Notes: generated by a model from the sequence alone, not told the origin. Counted from the first letter of the stretch, positions 14,958 to 24,388 are shown. The stretch: DNA of 64,000 nucleotides from Rhodomicrobium sp. Az07 (GCF_018619475.1 NZ_JAHFZG010000017.1:1-64000); one strand, 5' to 3'. Program-made: numbers and translations.

Positions 14958-15500
14958 TCAGTGCCCGTCGAAGGCGATCAGGGCATGACAACGAACGCCA
15001 TGCGCGGCGAGTTTCGCGACGCCGCCGAGTTCCGGCAGATCGATCACGAAGGCCGCACCGGCGACTTCGCCGCCCACAAGCTTGATGAGCTTGACCGCTG
15101 CTTCCGCCGTGCCGCCCGTGGCGATCAGATCGTCGACGATCAGCACCCGCTCGCCCGGCTTCACGGCATCCTCGTGCATCTCGATGATGTCGGTGCCGTA
15201 TTCAAGCTGGTAATCCTGCCCGACGGCGCGCCATGGCAGCTTGCCCTTCTTGCGGATCGGGATGAAGCCGCAGCCGAGGCGATCCGCGACGGCGCCGCCG
15301 ACGATGAAGCCGCGCGCTTCGATGCCTGCGACCGCGTCGATCTTTTCACCCTCGAAAGGAGCGGCGATACGACGGATCGCGGCGCGAAAGCCAATCGCAT
15401 GACCGATCAGCGTCGTGATGTCCCGGAACATGATGCCGGGCTTCGGATAGTCGGGGATCGTGCGAACCAGCGCTTTCAGATCGAGAGTGTCAAGGCTCAT
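14958..15500 (-). CDS. apt: Adenine phosphoribosyltransferase (180 aa)
   Basis: The protein starts MSLDTLDLKALVRTIPDYPK and contains GIMFRDITTLI, the PRPP-binding loop VLIVDDLIATGGTAEAAVKL and the conserved AGIEARGFIVGGAVADRLG. It converts adenine and PRPP to AMP in purine salvage. The length equals the usual 170-180 residues. The ATG at 15498-15500 follows a GGGGGAT site; the frame is open for 55 more codons upstream but that part is not family-like. It converges on the Crp-like gene with 17 bases between the stops. Confidence 0.95.
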   Translation of the reverse strand: MSLDTLDLKALVRTIPDYPKPGIMFRDITTLIGHAIGFRAAIRRIAAPFEGEKIDAVAGIEARGFIVGGAVADRLGCGFIPIRKKGKLPWRAVGQDYQLEYGTDIIEMHEDAVKPGERVLIVDDLIATGGTAEAAVKLIKLVGGEVAGAAFVIDLPELGGVAKLAAHGVRCHALIAFDGH

Positions 15501-15681
15501 GGTATCCCCCTTCGACAACAGAAACGCCGCCTGTATTGCAGGCGTATTCTTGGCGTTTAGCAGATGCGGCCCCATGTCTTCAATGACTTTCGGACGACCG
15601 TTTTGCCGCGCCTCGCCAATGCGGAACCGCTTTTCGTCCGTGACGTTCGTATCACTTGAAGTCATGAAGGGGTGCCGAAAG

Positions 15682-15792
15682 ATGTTTCAGCTTATCATCG
15701 TTTCGTCGCTTCTCGTTATCGCCGCTCTCGCGACCGTCGCCGCTTCCGGCTTCGCAAAAATAGCCGCCCGCGCGGAGAAACCCAAGCGCTGA
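15682..15792 (+). CDS. Possible single-pass membrane miniprotein (36 aa)
   Basis: The frame encodes MFQLIIVSSLLVIAALATVA, then ASGFAKIAARAEKPKR. A hydrophobic helix of about 20 residues followed by a positive tail gives a plausible inner-membrane miniprotein with the tail in the cytoplasm. An AAGGGG lies 9 bases upstream of the ATG; an in-frame ATG at 15664 is an alternative start. It sits between the divergent apt and tspO genes. It is too short to assign, and real coding is not proven. Confidence 0.35.
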   Translation: MFQLIIVSSLLVIAALATVAASGFAKIAARAEKPKR

Positions 15793-15826
15793 AGCCTCGC
15801 GCGAATACAAACCGGCAAGGATCGAC

Positions 15827-16351
15827 ATGACATTAACGATCATCGTAACCGTGGCCATCGTTCTGGTGGTCTTCATTCTGGGCGGCATCGCGAGCCGTCC
15901 CGGCGAGTGGTATCGCAACCTCAGGAAGCCATCGTGGAATCCGCCGAACTGGGCTTTTGGCCCGGCGTGGACCATCATTCTTTCGCTGGCAGGAGCGGCG
16001 GGTGTGTTCGCGTGGACGGCGGCCGCCGATAGCGGAGAGCAAACCCGCGTCGCCGTGCTGTTCGCGATCAACATCTTCTTTTACGTCATCTGGAGCCCAC
16101 TGTTCTTCGCGGCGAAGCGGCCGGACTGGGCGCTCGCCGAGGTGCCGTTCCTGTGGCTTTCCATCCTGGCGCTGGTGATCGGCCTCTGGGACATCTCATC
16201 AACCGCGTCGTGGCTCCTCGTGCCATTTCTGCTCTGGGTCACGTTCGCGGCGTTCCTCAACTGGAGGATCGTGAGGTTGAACGCGCCTTTCGGCTCCAGA
16301 GCGGGCGCGTCTCCCGCGCTTCATGGCGAACATGCGAGGGAGCGTCCTTGA
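15827..16351 (+). CDS. tspO: TspO/MBR family tryptophan-rich sensory protein (174 aa)
   Basis: Five predicted membrane helices with the family signature PSWNPPNWAFGPAWTIIL, followed by ASGV-like GAAGVFAW, IFFYVIWSPLFF and FLLWVTFAAFLNW. TspO proteins bind porphyrins and heme intermediates; in Rhodobacter TspO acts as an oxygen-linked negative effector of photosynthesis gene expression. The C-terminal 20 residues after the last helix are an extra tail. The ATG at 15827 lies 34 bases after the miniprotein stop. The link to phototrophy here is inferred from the presence of bciB and aerR in the same window. Confidence 0.92.
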   Translation: MTLTIIVTVAIVLVVFILGGIASRPGEWYRNLRKPSWNPPNWAFGPAWTIILSLAGAAGVFAWTAAADSGEQTRVAVLFAINIFFYVIWSPLFFAAKRPDWALAEVPFLWLSILALVIGLWDISSTASWLLVPFLLWVTFAAFLNWRIVRLNAPFGSRAGASPALHGEHARERP

Positions 16352-16486
16352 GGCATCGACGCGGCGGGCGCTCGGAGCATACCCGTCGCGCCCAAGCCGG
16401 TTTGCCGCCTCGCTTTCGCGCAGCGGTATCGATTTCGCCTGAAAACGCTGTAAACCTGTTTGGCACGCCCCGGACAGGATCCCGCC

Positions 16487-17278
16487 ATGACATCGGCTCC
16501 ATCGCCATCCGCTCCCGCCATCATCCTCGTCGAGCCCCAACTCGGCGAGAATATCGGTGCTGCCGCGCGCGCGATGGCGAATTTCGGACTGCGCGAACTT
16601 CGCCTCGTTGCGCCGCGCGACGGCTGGCCGAACGAAGCCGCGCGGGCCTCGGCGGCGCTCGCGGTGGAAATCGTCGACGGCGCGCGGCTTTATCCCGATC
16701 TCGCCGCCGCTGTGGCTGATCTGCACTATATCGTGGCAACAACGGCACGCAGCCGCTTCCTCGCCAAGCCCGTGCTGGCTCCCGACTCCGCCGTTACCGA
16801 AATCGCAGAGCGGCAAGGCGCCGACCTGCGCTGCGGCGTTCTCTTCGGCAAGGAGCGGACGGGACTTGAAAACTCGGACGTCGCCATTGCCGACGCGCTC
16901 ATGACGGCCCCGGTCGATCCGGCTTTCGCCTCGCTCAACCTCGCGCAGTCCGTTCTGCTTTTCGCCTATGAATGGCGCAAGCTGGTGAACCCGCATTCGC
17001 TCGGCCGCGCGCTGCCCGACGCGCCGCTGGGCGCGGGACACCGCTTCAAGGCGAGCCGCCCGGCGGAGCGCGGCGAACTCATCGGCTTTTACGAGCACCT
17101 CGAAGGCGAACTCGACCATTGCGGCTTTCTCTTCCCACCCGAGAAGCGTGAAACCATGGTCAACAACATCCGCACGATGTTCGGGAGAATGGCGCCGACC
17201 GAGCAGGAGGTTCGAACGCTGCGCGGCATCGTCGCCATTCTTCGGCGTGGACCGTGGCAGGGTTCCAACAAGGCGTGA
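16487..17278 (+). CDS. trmJ: tRNA (cytidine/uridine-2'-O-)-methyltransferase TrmJ (263 aa)
   Basis: A SPOUT-class methyltransferase: IILVEPQLGENIGAAARAM at the N-terminus, then LRLVAPRDGWPNEAARASAA, the knot region VLFGKERTGLENSDVAIADA and DPAFASLNLAQSVLLFAYEW. These are the hallmarks of TrmJ/TrmL-type enzymes that methylate the ribose at position 32 of tRNA. The C-terminal extension (about 90 residues) with MFGRMAPTEQEVRTLRGIV is typical of TrmJ. ATG 16487 is chosen because the domain starts directly after it. It stands alone between tspO and a secreted hypothetical gene. Confidence 0.92.
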   Translation: MTSAPSPSAPAIILVEPQLGENIGAAARAMANFGLRELRLVAPRDGWPNEAARASAALAVEIVDGARLYPDLAAAVADLHYIVATTARSRFLAKPVLAPDSAVTEIAERQGADLRCGVLFGKERTGLENSDVAIADALMTAPVDPAFASLNLAQSVLLFAYEWRKLVNPHSLGRALPDAPLGAGHRFKASRPAERGELIGFYEHLEGELDHCGFLFPPEKRETMVNNIRTMFGRMAPTEQEVRTLRGIVAILRRGPWQGSNKA

Positions 17279-17401
17279 CCTGCGTGCAATGAGGCCATAG
17301 TGTTGCCGCGTTTCTCCCGTTGCCATGAGCCGGGGTTTGACGCGTCGGACGCCGAAGGCGCGGCGCAAAATGTTCAGTCAATCAGGGGATTCGGGGCCAG
17401 C

Positions 17402-17959
17402 ATGATTTTGCGATCGATCATCTTCGCTGCCACGTTGCTTGCCACGCCGGTTGCAGTCGCGCAGACGCAGACGGCAAAGGGCGAGATCAGCGACAAGACA
17501 CTCAAGACGTTGAAGACGCTTGCCTGGCAGTCGCTGCCGAACAAGATCCTCCAGCCGGACAAGTCGGTGACGGTCATCGACAAGTCCGATCCGTCGAAGA
17601 TCATCATCCCGGACGCCGACGCGCGCGAAGTGATCCGCGCCGCCTATCTCAGCGCCCGCGCCCAGAAATGCGACCTTCAGGAACTGGTGATCGCGAACCG
17701 CGATGCGCTGCTCCTCCGCGAGAAGAACACCGGCAAGTGGTCGTCGAGCCAGCTTCAGTATATCAACACGCTTCATCTGTTCACCGTGCAGCTTCTGGTA
17801 GGCAAGGTGGAAGTCGTCGATCAGGAAGAGGCGGCGAAGCGCGATCCGAATACCATTCCGATGCCACCCGCGAACACCGTCAACTGCAACGAAAAAGAAA
17901 AGCAGGATATCTCGGCCGCCGTCGCGGCGAATGAGAAGCTCGTTCTCGGGAAGTCCTGA
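17402..17959 (+). CDS. Secreted hypothetical protein (185 aa)
   Basis: A clear signal peptide MILRSIIFAATLLATPVAVA with a likely cut near AVAQ is followed by a soluble domain of about 160 residues (LKTLKTLAWQSLPNKILQPD, DADAREVIRAAYLSARAQKC, LHLFTVQLLVGKVEVV). Two cysteines (in AQKCDL and TVNCNE) could pair in the periplasm. I do not recognise the family. The N-terminal Met is chosen for the signal peptide. It stands between trmJ and trpS, and a GC-rich hairpin follows it. Confidence 0.7.
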   Translation: MILRSIIFAATLLATPVAVAQTQTAKGEISDKTLKTLKTLAWQSLPNKILQPDKSVTVIDKSDPSKIIIPDADAREVIRAAYLSARAQKCDLQELVIANRDALLLREKNTGKWSSSQLQYINTLHLFTVQLLVGKVEVVDQEEAAKRDPNTIPMPPANTVNCNEKEKQDISAAVAANEKLVLGKS

Positions 17960-17990
17960 TCCGCAGCTGAATGCTCGAACGGCGTGAAGC

Positions 17991-18009
17991 CCGGCCGACC
18001 ACCGGCCGG
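17991..18009 (+). terminator. GC-rich hairpin after the secreted hypothetical gene
   Basis: CCGGCCG (17991-17997) and CGGCCGG (18003-18009) form a perfect 7-bp stem with a 5-base loop, 32 bases after the upstream stop. There is no T run, so it may be a weak terminator or a simple palindrome. Confidence 0.3.
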
Positions 18010-18157
18010 TCTCTGCCCGACTGGCGTTGAGGCTGGCGAATTGGCCGGATCGTCGCTGCCGCGGCGGGTGGGCGCCGGCGGGGGCAAAGCTCGGGCTTGC
18101 ATTTTGCCACCGGCGCGGCTCATAACAACGCCTCGCACCATCAAGGCCAGCACGACA

Positions 18158-19192
18158 ATGAAAGAGCTTGTCTTCTCCGGCGTTCAGCCGACCGGCAATC
18201 TGCATCTCGGCAACTATCTCGGCGCCATCAAGAACTTCGTCGCGTTGCAGGATCGGACCGACTGCATCTATTGCGTCGTGGATCTGCACGCGATCACGGT
18301 GGCGCAGAATCCCGCCGATCTTAAGCGCTCGACGCGAGAAGTGACGGCTGCGTTCATCGCGGCGGGCGTCGACCCCAAGCAACACATCATCTTCAATCAG
18401 TCGCAGGTGAGCGCGCACGCCGAACTCGCCTGGGTGCTGAACTGCGTCGCGCGCATCGGCTGGCTCAACCGCATGACGCAATTCAAGGACAAGGCGGGCA
18501 AGGACCGCGAAAACGCGAGCGTCGGGCTTTACGTGTATCCCGTGCTGATGGCGGCCGACATCCTCGCCTATCGCGCGACGCATGTGCCCGTCGGCGAGGA
18601 CCAGAAGCAGCATCTGGAACTGTCCCGCGATATCGCGCAGAAGTTCAACAACGATTTCGCGGAAACCATCGCGGCGGAAGGCTTCGCGGACGGCTTCTTC
18701 CCTCAGCCCGAGCCGATCATTTCCGGCCCCGCGACGCGCGTCATGTCCCTGCGCGACGGCACGAAGAAGATGTCGAAGTCCGACCCGTCCGACCTCTCGC
18801 GCATCAATGTAGCGGATGACGCCGACACCATCGCGAAGAAAATCCGCAAGGCGAAGACCGATCCCGAGCCGCTGCCGACCGATCCGAAGGGCTTCGAGGG
18901 ACGCCCCGAGGCGGAGAACCTCGTCGGCATCTATTCGGCGCTGTCCGGCGAGAGCGTTGAAAAGATCCTCGGAGAATTCGGCGGCTCGCAGTTCTCGGCG
19001 TTCAAGAACGCGCTCGCCGACCTCGCCGTGGCGAGGCTCGGCCCCATCGGCGACGAGATGAAGCGCATTTCGGCCGACGCCGCCTATATCGACGCGGTGC
19101 TGGCGGATGGCGCGGAGCGGGCGGACGTGCTCGCGTCCGAAACGCTGCGCCATGTGCAGAACATCGTCGGTTTCGTTACGAAGCCGCGGTAG
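18158..19192 (+). CDS. trpS: Tryptophanyl-tRNA synthetase (344 aa)
   Basis: A class I synthetase with the HIGH-type motif PTGNLHLGN at residues 11-19 and the KMSKS motif in [35 protein letters not shown] and [21 protein letters not shown] match the bacterial TrpRS tryptophan-binding region. The length is normal for the family. It charges tRNA-Trp. The ATG at 18158 is where family similarity begins; the frame is open upstream through GC-rich sequence without support. Confidence 0.96.
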   Translation: MKELVFSGVQPTGNLHLGNYLGAIKNFVALQDRTDCIYCVVDLHAITVAQNPADLKRSTREVTAAFIAAGVDPKQHIIFNQSQVSAHAELAWVLNCVARIGWLNRMTQFKDKAGKDRENASVGLYVYPVLMAADILAYRATHVPVGEDQKQHLELSRDIAQKFNNDFAETIAAEGFADGFFPQPEPIISGPATRVMSLRDGTKKMSKSDPSDLSRINVADDADTIAKKIRKAKTDPEPLPTDPKGFEGRPEAENLVGIYSALSGESVEKILGEFGGSQFSAFKNALADLAVARLGPIGDEMKRISADAAYIDAVLADGAERADVLASETLRHVQNIVGFVTKPR

Positions 19193-19271
19193 GAATTCTC
19201 CCGACCAAGAAAACGCCGTTTGCGGGCGCGCCGTTCATGGTAAGCTCAACCCTCCAAAGGGGACGCAAACC

Positions 19272-19778
19272 ATGGCGAACCGTCAGCCACGCGATCTTTT
19301 CACCGTCGGTCACAAGCGAAAATTCCTCGTCATCGTGGACGAGTCGCCGGAGGGCGAAACCGCCCTCTATTACGCCGCGCGCCGTGTGCATCGCACGGGC
19401 GGCAGCCTTTCGCTTCTGTTTGTGATCGAGCCGATTGAAATGACGCACTGGCTCGGCGTCGACGAGACCTTTCGCGAGGAGCAGTATCACAAGGCGCGTG
19501 CCGTGTTCCGGCTTCGGGCGCGCAAGCTCAAGACGTGGGGCTTCGAGGAGATCGTGCCGGAGGAGATCATCCGCGAGGGGCCTCTCGCCGAGGAAATCGT
19601 GAAGCTCATCGAGGAGGACCGCGAGTTCGGCATCCTCGTGCTCGGCGCCTCGACCGATCCAAAAGGACCGGGTCCGCTCGTGTCCTCGCTGGCGGGTGCG
19701 AAAGCGGGCACATTCCCGATCCCTATCGCAATCGTGCCCGGCAATCTTACCCTCGAAGAAGTGAACGGCCTCGCCTGA
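19272..19778 (+). CDS. Universal stress protein (UspA-like, 168 aa)
   Basis: A single Usp domain: FLVIVDESPEGETALYYAAR is the first strand and helix, followed by GGSLSLLFVIEPIE and EFGILVLGASTDPKGPGPLV. The small-residue nucleotide-binding loop near the C-terminus (VLGAS...) suggests ATP binding, although the usual GxxGxxxxS is not exact. The C-terminus FPIPIAIVPGNLTLEEVNGL is typical of alphaproteobacterial versions found near nfuA. The gene precedes nfuA by about 125 bases and follows trpS. Its role is inferred as stress related only. Confidence 0.85.
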   Translation: MANRQPRDLFTVGHKRKFLVIVDESPEGETALYYAARRVHRTGGSLSLLFVIEPIEMTHWLGVDETFREEQYHKARAVFRLRARKLKTWGFEEIVPEEIIREGPLAEEIVKLIEEDREFGILVLGASTDPKGPGPLVSSLAGAKAGTFPIPIAIVPGNLTLEEVNGLA

Positions 19779-19903
19779 GGCGAAGGCGGGTTTCCGACCT
19801 CAGCAGTCGGCTTTTCTCTTGAAAGGCGGGCGCAACCCTGCCTTATTATCTGGCGAATGGTTGTTCGCGCCCGAGGGGAGAGAGGGCGCAAAAGAGGAAA
19901 ATC

Positions 19904-20458
19904 ATGTTCATTCAGACCGAGATAACGCCGAATCCGGCGACGCTGAAATTTCTGCCCGGCCGCACGGTAATCGAAGAGGGCACGCGCGAGTTTCTCACGA
20001 GCGACGATGCGGCAGGCGTTTCGCCGCTGGCATCGCGACTGTTCGATATCGAAGGCGTCACCGCCGTTTTCCTCGGCTCGGACTTCGTGTCCGTGACAAA
20101 GGATCGCGGCGATTGGGAGAGCCTGAAGCCTCCCGTCCTCGGCGCGATCATGGAGCATTTCATGTCGGGCCAGCCGGTCCTGTCGGACGAAAGGCTCGTC
20201 GCGGAAGATGAGGATTTCGACGTCGCCGACACCGAAGTCGTCACCACAATCAAGGAATTGATCGAAACCCGCGTACGCCCCGCCGTGGCGAGCGACGGGG
20301 GCGACATCACCTTTAAAGGGTTCCGCGACGGTGTCGTCTACCTCAAGATGCAAGGCGCGTGCTCAGGCTGCCCGTCCGCGACGGCAACGCTTCGCCATGG
20401 CATCGAAAACCTGTTGAAACACTTCGTTCCCGAAGTTCAGGAGGTTCAGCCCGTCTAG
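19904..20458 (+). CDS. nfuA: Nfu-type iron-sulfur cluster carrier (184 aa)
   Basis: The N-terminal Nfu domain (MFIQTEITPNPATLKFLPGR, FDIEGVTAVFLGSDFVSVTK) and the C-terminal NifU-like domain (RPAVASDGGDITFKGF) are complete. The cluster-binding pair Cys153 and Cys156 lies in GACSGCPSAT. The protein carries [4Fe-4S] clusters to target enzymes; miaB, an Fe-S enzyme gene, lies 2.5 kb downstream. The ATG at 19904 has an AAGAGGAAAA ribosome site. The domain order is that of mitochondrial and alphaproteobacterial Nfu1, not of E. coli NfuA. Confidence 0.92.
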   Translation: MFIQTEITPNPATLKFLPGRTVIEEGTREFLTSDDAAGVSPLASRLFDIEGVTAVFLGSDFVSVTKDRGDWESLKPPVLGAIMEHFMSGQPVLSDERLVAEDEDFDVADTEVVTTIKELIETRVRPAVASDGGDITFKGFRDGVVYLKMQGACSGCPSATATLRHGIENLLKHFVPEVQEVQPV

Positions 20459-20525
20459 TGCTGCGACCTGCGATCCTCTATATGTTGTGCTGCCCTGGGT
20501 TGGAGTACACAATAAGAGGTAATGC

Positions 20526-20847
20526 ATGGGGCGCCCCATCGTCGCGGAATGCCTTGACCAGATTTTTCTGAAGGCCCGCACCCAAAGCAAATGGCAGGAC
20601 AGACCCGTCGCGGACGACATTCTGCGGCGGATCGTAGACCTGACGGCCCTTGGCCCAACCAGCGCCACTCACTCGCCCGCACGCTTCGTTTTTCCGAAGG
20701 GTGACAGCGCGAAGGCGCTCGCCGTTCATTTTCGGTGGAACGTCCATCAAATCGAACTTTCTGTGCAATTTGGGCTATGGCGACCCCGCCGCGTTGCGCG
20801 CGCGTTTACCTCGCTTTGCCTTCGATGAGATTTCCGAAATCGTATAG
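20526..20847 (+). pseudogene. Decayed nitroreductase / malonic semialdehyde reductase gene
   Basis: The frame from 20526 encodes a typical N-terminus of the RutE-like nitroreductase family: LDQIFLKARTQSKWQDRPV, then [18 protein letters not shown]. After about 70 residues it runs into unrelated sequence. In another frame the family C-terminus [19 protein letters not shown], then [11 protein letters not shown], ends at the TAG 20845-20847. The two pieces are only a few bases apart, so roughly 100 internal codons with the FMN-binding core have been lost together with a frame change. No active product is expected. Confidence 0.8.
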
Positions 20848-20917
20848 TCGTATTCTATCCCTTCCTGCGACAAGCAATTGTCGTTCCCGCCAGTAACAAG
20901 AGTTGTGTCCTTCGGTC

Positions 20918-21601
20918 GTGAGAGTTCTAGCAATCGAAACAAGCATGGGCCGCACCTCGGTCGCCGTGACAGCGGCTCGCCAAGGTGAACCTGCGCGCGT
21001 CAAAAGGCTTGAAGCCGTGCGCGGCCAAGCGGAGCAGCTCATTCCGCTCATCGGGACGCTGATGGCCGAAGCGGGCCTTGCTTTCGCCGGTCTCGACCGC
21101 ATCGCCGTGTCGATCGGACCCGGCGGGTTCTCCGGCATTCGAACAGGCGTCGCGGCCGCGCGGGCTTTCGGGCTGGCCGCGAAGCTTCCCGTCGTGGGTG
21201 CGACGAGCTTCACGATCATGGCCGCCGCCTACGAAAAAGCCGGACATGCAAAGGGCGCCTATGGACTTGCGGCCCCTGCGGGTTTGAACGCGGTCTTCTG
21301 CCAGATTCTGAAACCGGGGCGCGAAGCCGTGACCGACATCGTGGCCATGCCTCAAGCCGATTGCGCGGCTTTCTTTAACGGAAGAGCCGACGGCCTGTCC
21401 GGCCCCGCCTCTTCGGCACTGATTGACGGGGGCTTCGTAGCCCTTCCGCTCGTTGCCCCCGATCTCTTCCCGGACGCACTCACGCTGGCGGAGCTTGCGC
21501 CGTCTCTGAGCCCGGCGCGCGATCTCCCCACGCCCTTCTATGTTCGCCCGCCCGACGCCAAGCCGCAGAAGCGCAATATCATCGCCCGCAAAGATGAGTG
21601 A
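20918..21601 (+). CDS. tsaB: tRNA t6A threonylcarbamoyl transfer protein TsaB (227 aa)
   Basis: The protein begins VRVLAIETSMGRTSVAV with GTG as start, has AEQLIPLIGTLMAEAGLAF, and the hallmark VSIGPGGFSGIRTGVAAARA followed by GLAAKLPVVGATSF. TsaB pairs with TsaD and TsaE in making the universal t6A37 modification of tRNA. It is followed by rimI with an 8-base overlap, a conserved pairing. No strong ribosome site is seen; a TTG five codons upstream is an alternative start. Confidence 0.93.
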   Translation: MRVLAIETSMGRTSVAVTAARQGEPARVKRLEAVRGQAEQLIPLIGTLMAEAGLAFAGLDRIAVSIGPGGFSGIRTGVAAARAFGLAAKLPVVGATSFTIMAAAYEKAGHAKGAYGLAAPAGLNAVFCQILKPGREAVTDIVAMPQADCAAFFNGRADGLSGPASSALIDGGFVALPLVAPDLFPDALTLAELAPSLSPARDLPTPFYVRPPDAKPQKRNIIARKDE

Positions 21602-22091
21602 GCCATCGGATTTCCCGATTAACCGCGCCGCACCCGAGGACGCCGCCGAGATCGCTGCCCTGCACGCGCAAGCCCTGCCGCCCGGTTGGCCCCCGTCCGA
21701 CTTCGCCGCCTCGACCATCGACGCGAATCGCGCGCTTCTGAAAGCCGCGAATCGCGAGCGCCTTTGCGGCTTTGCGCTGTTCCAGTTCGCCGCCGACGAA
21801 GCGGAAGTCCTTGCCATCGCAGTCGCGCCGGACGCACAAGGTCGCGGCCATGCAACGCGGCTGATGCAAGCCGCTTTCGAGCTGTGCCGCGAGCGATTCA
21901 TCGCTTGCATTTATCTGGAAGTGGCGGAAACTAATCGCAAAGCGCGCGGCCTTTACGAAAAGCTCGGTTTTCGCGTCGTCGCGCGGCGTGACAATTATTA
22001 TCGGCACGAAAGCTCTGCGTCGGAAACGGCTCTCGTCATGAGGCTGGATTCGCTGCGTTCGGCCGTTGACCCGGAGATAAGCAGCCCGTAA
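21594..22091 (+). CDS. rimI: GNAT acetyltransferase, RimI-like (165 aa)
   Basis: A GNAT fold with the acetyl-CoA loop VAPDAQGRGHATRLMQAAFE and the C-terminal ETNRKARGLYEKLGFRVVAR, as in RimI, which acetylates the N-terminus of ribosomal protein S18 in E. coli. The start overlaps tsaB by 8 bases and the stop overlaps the next start (TAATG), so it lies inside a coupled operon. RimI next to TsaB is a common arrangement. The substrate is inferred from family and context. Confidence 0.88.
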   Translation: MSEPSDFPINRAAPEDAAEIAALHAQALPPGWPPSDFAASTIDANRALLKAANRERLCGFALFQFAADEAEVLAIAVAPDAQGRGHATRLMQAAFELCRERFIACIYLEVAETNRKARGLYEKLGFRVVARRDNYYRHESSASETALVMRLDSLRSAVDPEISSP

Positions 22092-22972
22092 TGAAGCGAA
22101 CGTTGAACGCGCTCGGAAGTGAAAGCGGCATGGATGCTCTCGTTTTTCATGGATTTATGATGCGGATGCTCGGTTCAATTCGGGCGTCGATCCTGCTTGC
22201 GGCTTTCGTCGCGGTCACGTTGCCGCTCATGCTCCTGCAATGGCTGTTCCTGAAACTCGGGCTCAAGCAGGCAAGGACGCTGCCGAACGGCTATCACAAG
22301 CTTGTCTGCCGCATCCTCGGCATCCGCGTCCATGTCGAGGGAAAACTTGCCAACGATAGCCCGGTTCTCCTCGTCTCGAATCACATTTCCTGGCTCGACA
22401 TTCCCGCCTTGTCGACCGTGGCTCCGCTGAGTTTCGTCGCCAAGGCGGAGGTCGGTGTGTGGCCGTTCGTCAGCCTGCTCGCCAGACTTCAGCGCACGGT
22501 GTTCGTGGATCGCACGCGGCGCACCCTCGTCAGGGACAAGGCCGGCGAGATCGCCGAGCGTCTGGCCAAGGGCGACACCATCGTTCTCTTCGCGGAAGGC
22601 ACCAGCAGCGACGGCAACCGCATCCTTCCGTTCCGAAGCTCGCTTTTCTCCGCCGCATCGCTGGCGCCGAACGCCGCAAACGACAACGGCCCGGAAGCCG
22701 TGGTGCAAACCGTTTCCATCGCCTACACACATCTTCACGGCCTGCCGATCCTGCGTCACGAGCGCCCGCTCATCGCGTGGTACGGCGACATGGACATGAT
22801 GAGCCATGCGTGGAACGTGCTCAAAAGCGGCCCGATCGATGTAACCATTCGCCTTGGCGAGCCGGTGCGGCTGGCTTCGTTGCGCGACAGGAAGGCGCTC
22901 GCTGCGTTCTCCGAGGCGCAAATTCGCCAGTCCTATATCGAGCAGGTGACGGCGCGTCCGCGCGCGGCTTGA
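22091..22972 (+). CDS. plsC: PlsC-like 1-acyl-glycerol-phosphate acyltransferase (293 aa)
   Basis: After a membrane segment (about residues 30-55) come the acyltransferase motifs NHISWLD (block I, HX4D) and VLFAEGTSSDGNRILPFRSS (block III, EGTS). The enzyme would acylate lysophosphatidic acid or an ornithine-lipid precursor (OlsA-like); the two cannot be separated here. The start codon overlaps the rimI stop and miaB begins 3 bases after the stop, so it is part of the same operon. Confidence 0.85.
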   Translation: MKRTLNALGSESGMDALVFHGFMMRMLGSIRASILLAAFVAVTLPLMLLQWLFLKLGLKQARTLPNGYHKLVCRILGIRVHVEGKLANDSPVLLVSNHISWLDIPALSTVAPLSFVAKAEVGVWPFVSLLARLQRTVFVDRTRRTLVRDKAGEIAERLAKGDTIVLFAEGTSSDGNRILPFRSSLFSAASLAPNAANDNGPEAVVQTVSIAYTHLHGLPILRHERPLIAWYGDMDMMSHAWNVLKSGPIDVTIRLGEPVRLASLRDRKALAAFSEAQIRQSYIEQVTARPRAA

Positions 22973-22975
22973 GAC

Positions 22976-24388
22976 ATGCAGGACGCTTGCGCTCCCGAGA
23001 CTGAGGAAGACGTGCGGCCCACTGGCGACACGCCGGAAAAGCGCGTCTTCATCAAGACGTTCGGCTGCCAGATGAACGTCTATGACAGCGAACGCATGGC
23101 CGATGCTCTCGGCTCGGCCGGTTTCGCCGAGACGGATGCGCCGGAAGATGCCGACCTTGTCATTCTGAACACCTGCCATATCCGTGAGAAGGCCGCCGAA
23201 AAAGTGTTTTCGGAGCTTGGCCGCCTGCGCGTGCTGCGCGAGACGCGCCGCGAACTCGGCGGCGGCAACCTCATGATCGCGGTCGCGGGCTGCGTCGCGC
23301 AGGCCGAGGGCGAGGAAATCGCCCGCCGCGCGCCTCTGGTCGACATTATCGTCGGCCCGCAGAGCTATCATCGCCTGCCCGAACTGATCGAAAGGCGCGC
23401 CGGAACGCGCGGCGTCGTGATCGAAACCGAATTTCCCGCCGCCGAGAAATTCGCGAACCTGCCCGCGCCGAAGCTTCGCTCCGCGCCCGCCGCGTTCCTC
23501 ACCGTGCAGGAAGGCTGCGACAAGTTCTGCACGTTCTGCGTGGTGCCCTATACACGTGGCGCGGAATATTCGCGCCCCGTCGCGCAGATCGTCGATGAGG
23601 CGAAGCGCCTTGCCGAGCGCGGCGTGCGCGAGATCACCCTTCTCGGGCAGAATGTGAATGCGTGGGCGGGGGAAGGCCCGTCGGGGAAGACATGGACGCT
23701 GCCGGATTTGCTGGCGGCGCTATCCGAAATCGACGGCATTGCGCGCCTTCGCTTCACCACAAGCCACCCGAACGACATGAGCGAGGCGCTCGTCGCCGCG
23801 CATCGCGACTTGCCGAAACTGATGCCCTATCTGCATCTGCCGTTCCAGTCCGGCTCGGATCGCATCTTGAAGGCGATGAACCGCAAGCATCGAATCGAAG
23901 ATTACCTCCGCATCGTGGACCGGCTCCGCGACGTGCGCCCCGACCTTGCGCTGTCGACGGATATCATCGTGGGTTTTCCGGGCGAAACGACCGCCGATTT
24001 CGAGGAAACCATGCGCGTGGTAGAACGCGTTCACTTCGCGCAGGCTTATTCGTTCAAATACAGCGCGCGGCCCGGAACGCCCGCCGCCGACCGCCCCGAA
24101 CAGGTGCCGGAAGATTTGAAATCGGAGCGCCTCGCCCGGCTTCAGGCGCGCCTTTTCGCCCAGCAGACGGCCTTCAATGCCGCGATGGTGGGACGGACGC
24201 TTTCCGTGCTGTGGGACTCGCGCGGACGCAACGACGGCCAGATCGTGGGTCGTTCGCCCTATCTCCAGTCGGTGTATGCCGAGGGCGACCCGGCGCTGCT
24301 GGGCAGCATCGCGGATGTGGAAATCGTGGCAGCAAGCCAAAATAGTCTTCGCGCTGTCATAAAAAATCTGGACGAAGACGCTACATAA
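22976..24388 (+). CDS. miaB: tRNA-2-methylthio-N6-dimethylallyladenosine synthase MiaB (470 aa)
   Basis: A methylthiotransferase with three domains. The N-terminal MTTase domain starts [19 protein letters not shown] and contains [20 protein letters not shown] and [11 protein letters not shown], giving three cluster cysteines. The radical-SAM motif CDKFCTFC lies in [19 protein letters not shown], with SPNDM-type HPNDMSEAL and the conserved [20 protein letters not shown]. The C-terminal TRAM domain closes the protein. It adds the ms2 group to i6A37 of tRNA. The preceding operon genes tsaB and rimI also belong to translation quality, so the context fits. Confidence 0.96.
   Translation: MQDACAPETEEDVRPTGDTPEKRVFIKTFGCQMNVYDSERMADALGSAGFAETDAPEDADLVILNTCHIREKAAEKVFSELGRLRVLRETRRELGGGNLMIAVAGCVAQAEGEEIARRAPLVDIIVGPQSYHRLPELIERRAGTRGVVIETEFPAAEKFANLPAPKLRSAPAAFLTVQEGCDKFCTFCVVPYTRGAEYSRPVAQIVDEAKRLAERGVREITLLGQNVNAWAGEGPSGKTWTLPDLLAALSEIDGIARLRFTTSHPNDMSEALVAAHRDLPKLMPYLHLPFQSGSDRILKAMNRKHRIEDYLRIVDRLRDVRPDLALSTDIIVGFPGETTADFEETMRVVERVHFAQAYSFKYSARPGTPAADRPEQVPEDLKSERLARLQARLFAQQTAFNAAMVGRTLSVLWDSRGRNDGQIVGRSPYLQSVYAEGDPALLGSIADVEIVAASQNSLRAVIKNLDEDAT

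Noticed and set aside
14325-15560. Open frame of 411 codons across the Crp-like and apt genes
   Set aside because: It spans two convergent real genes in wrong frames and has no family features.
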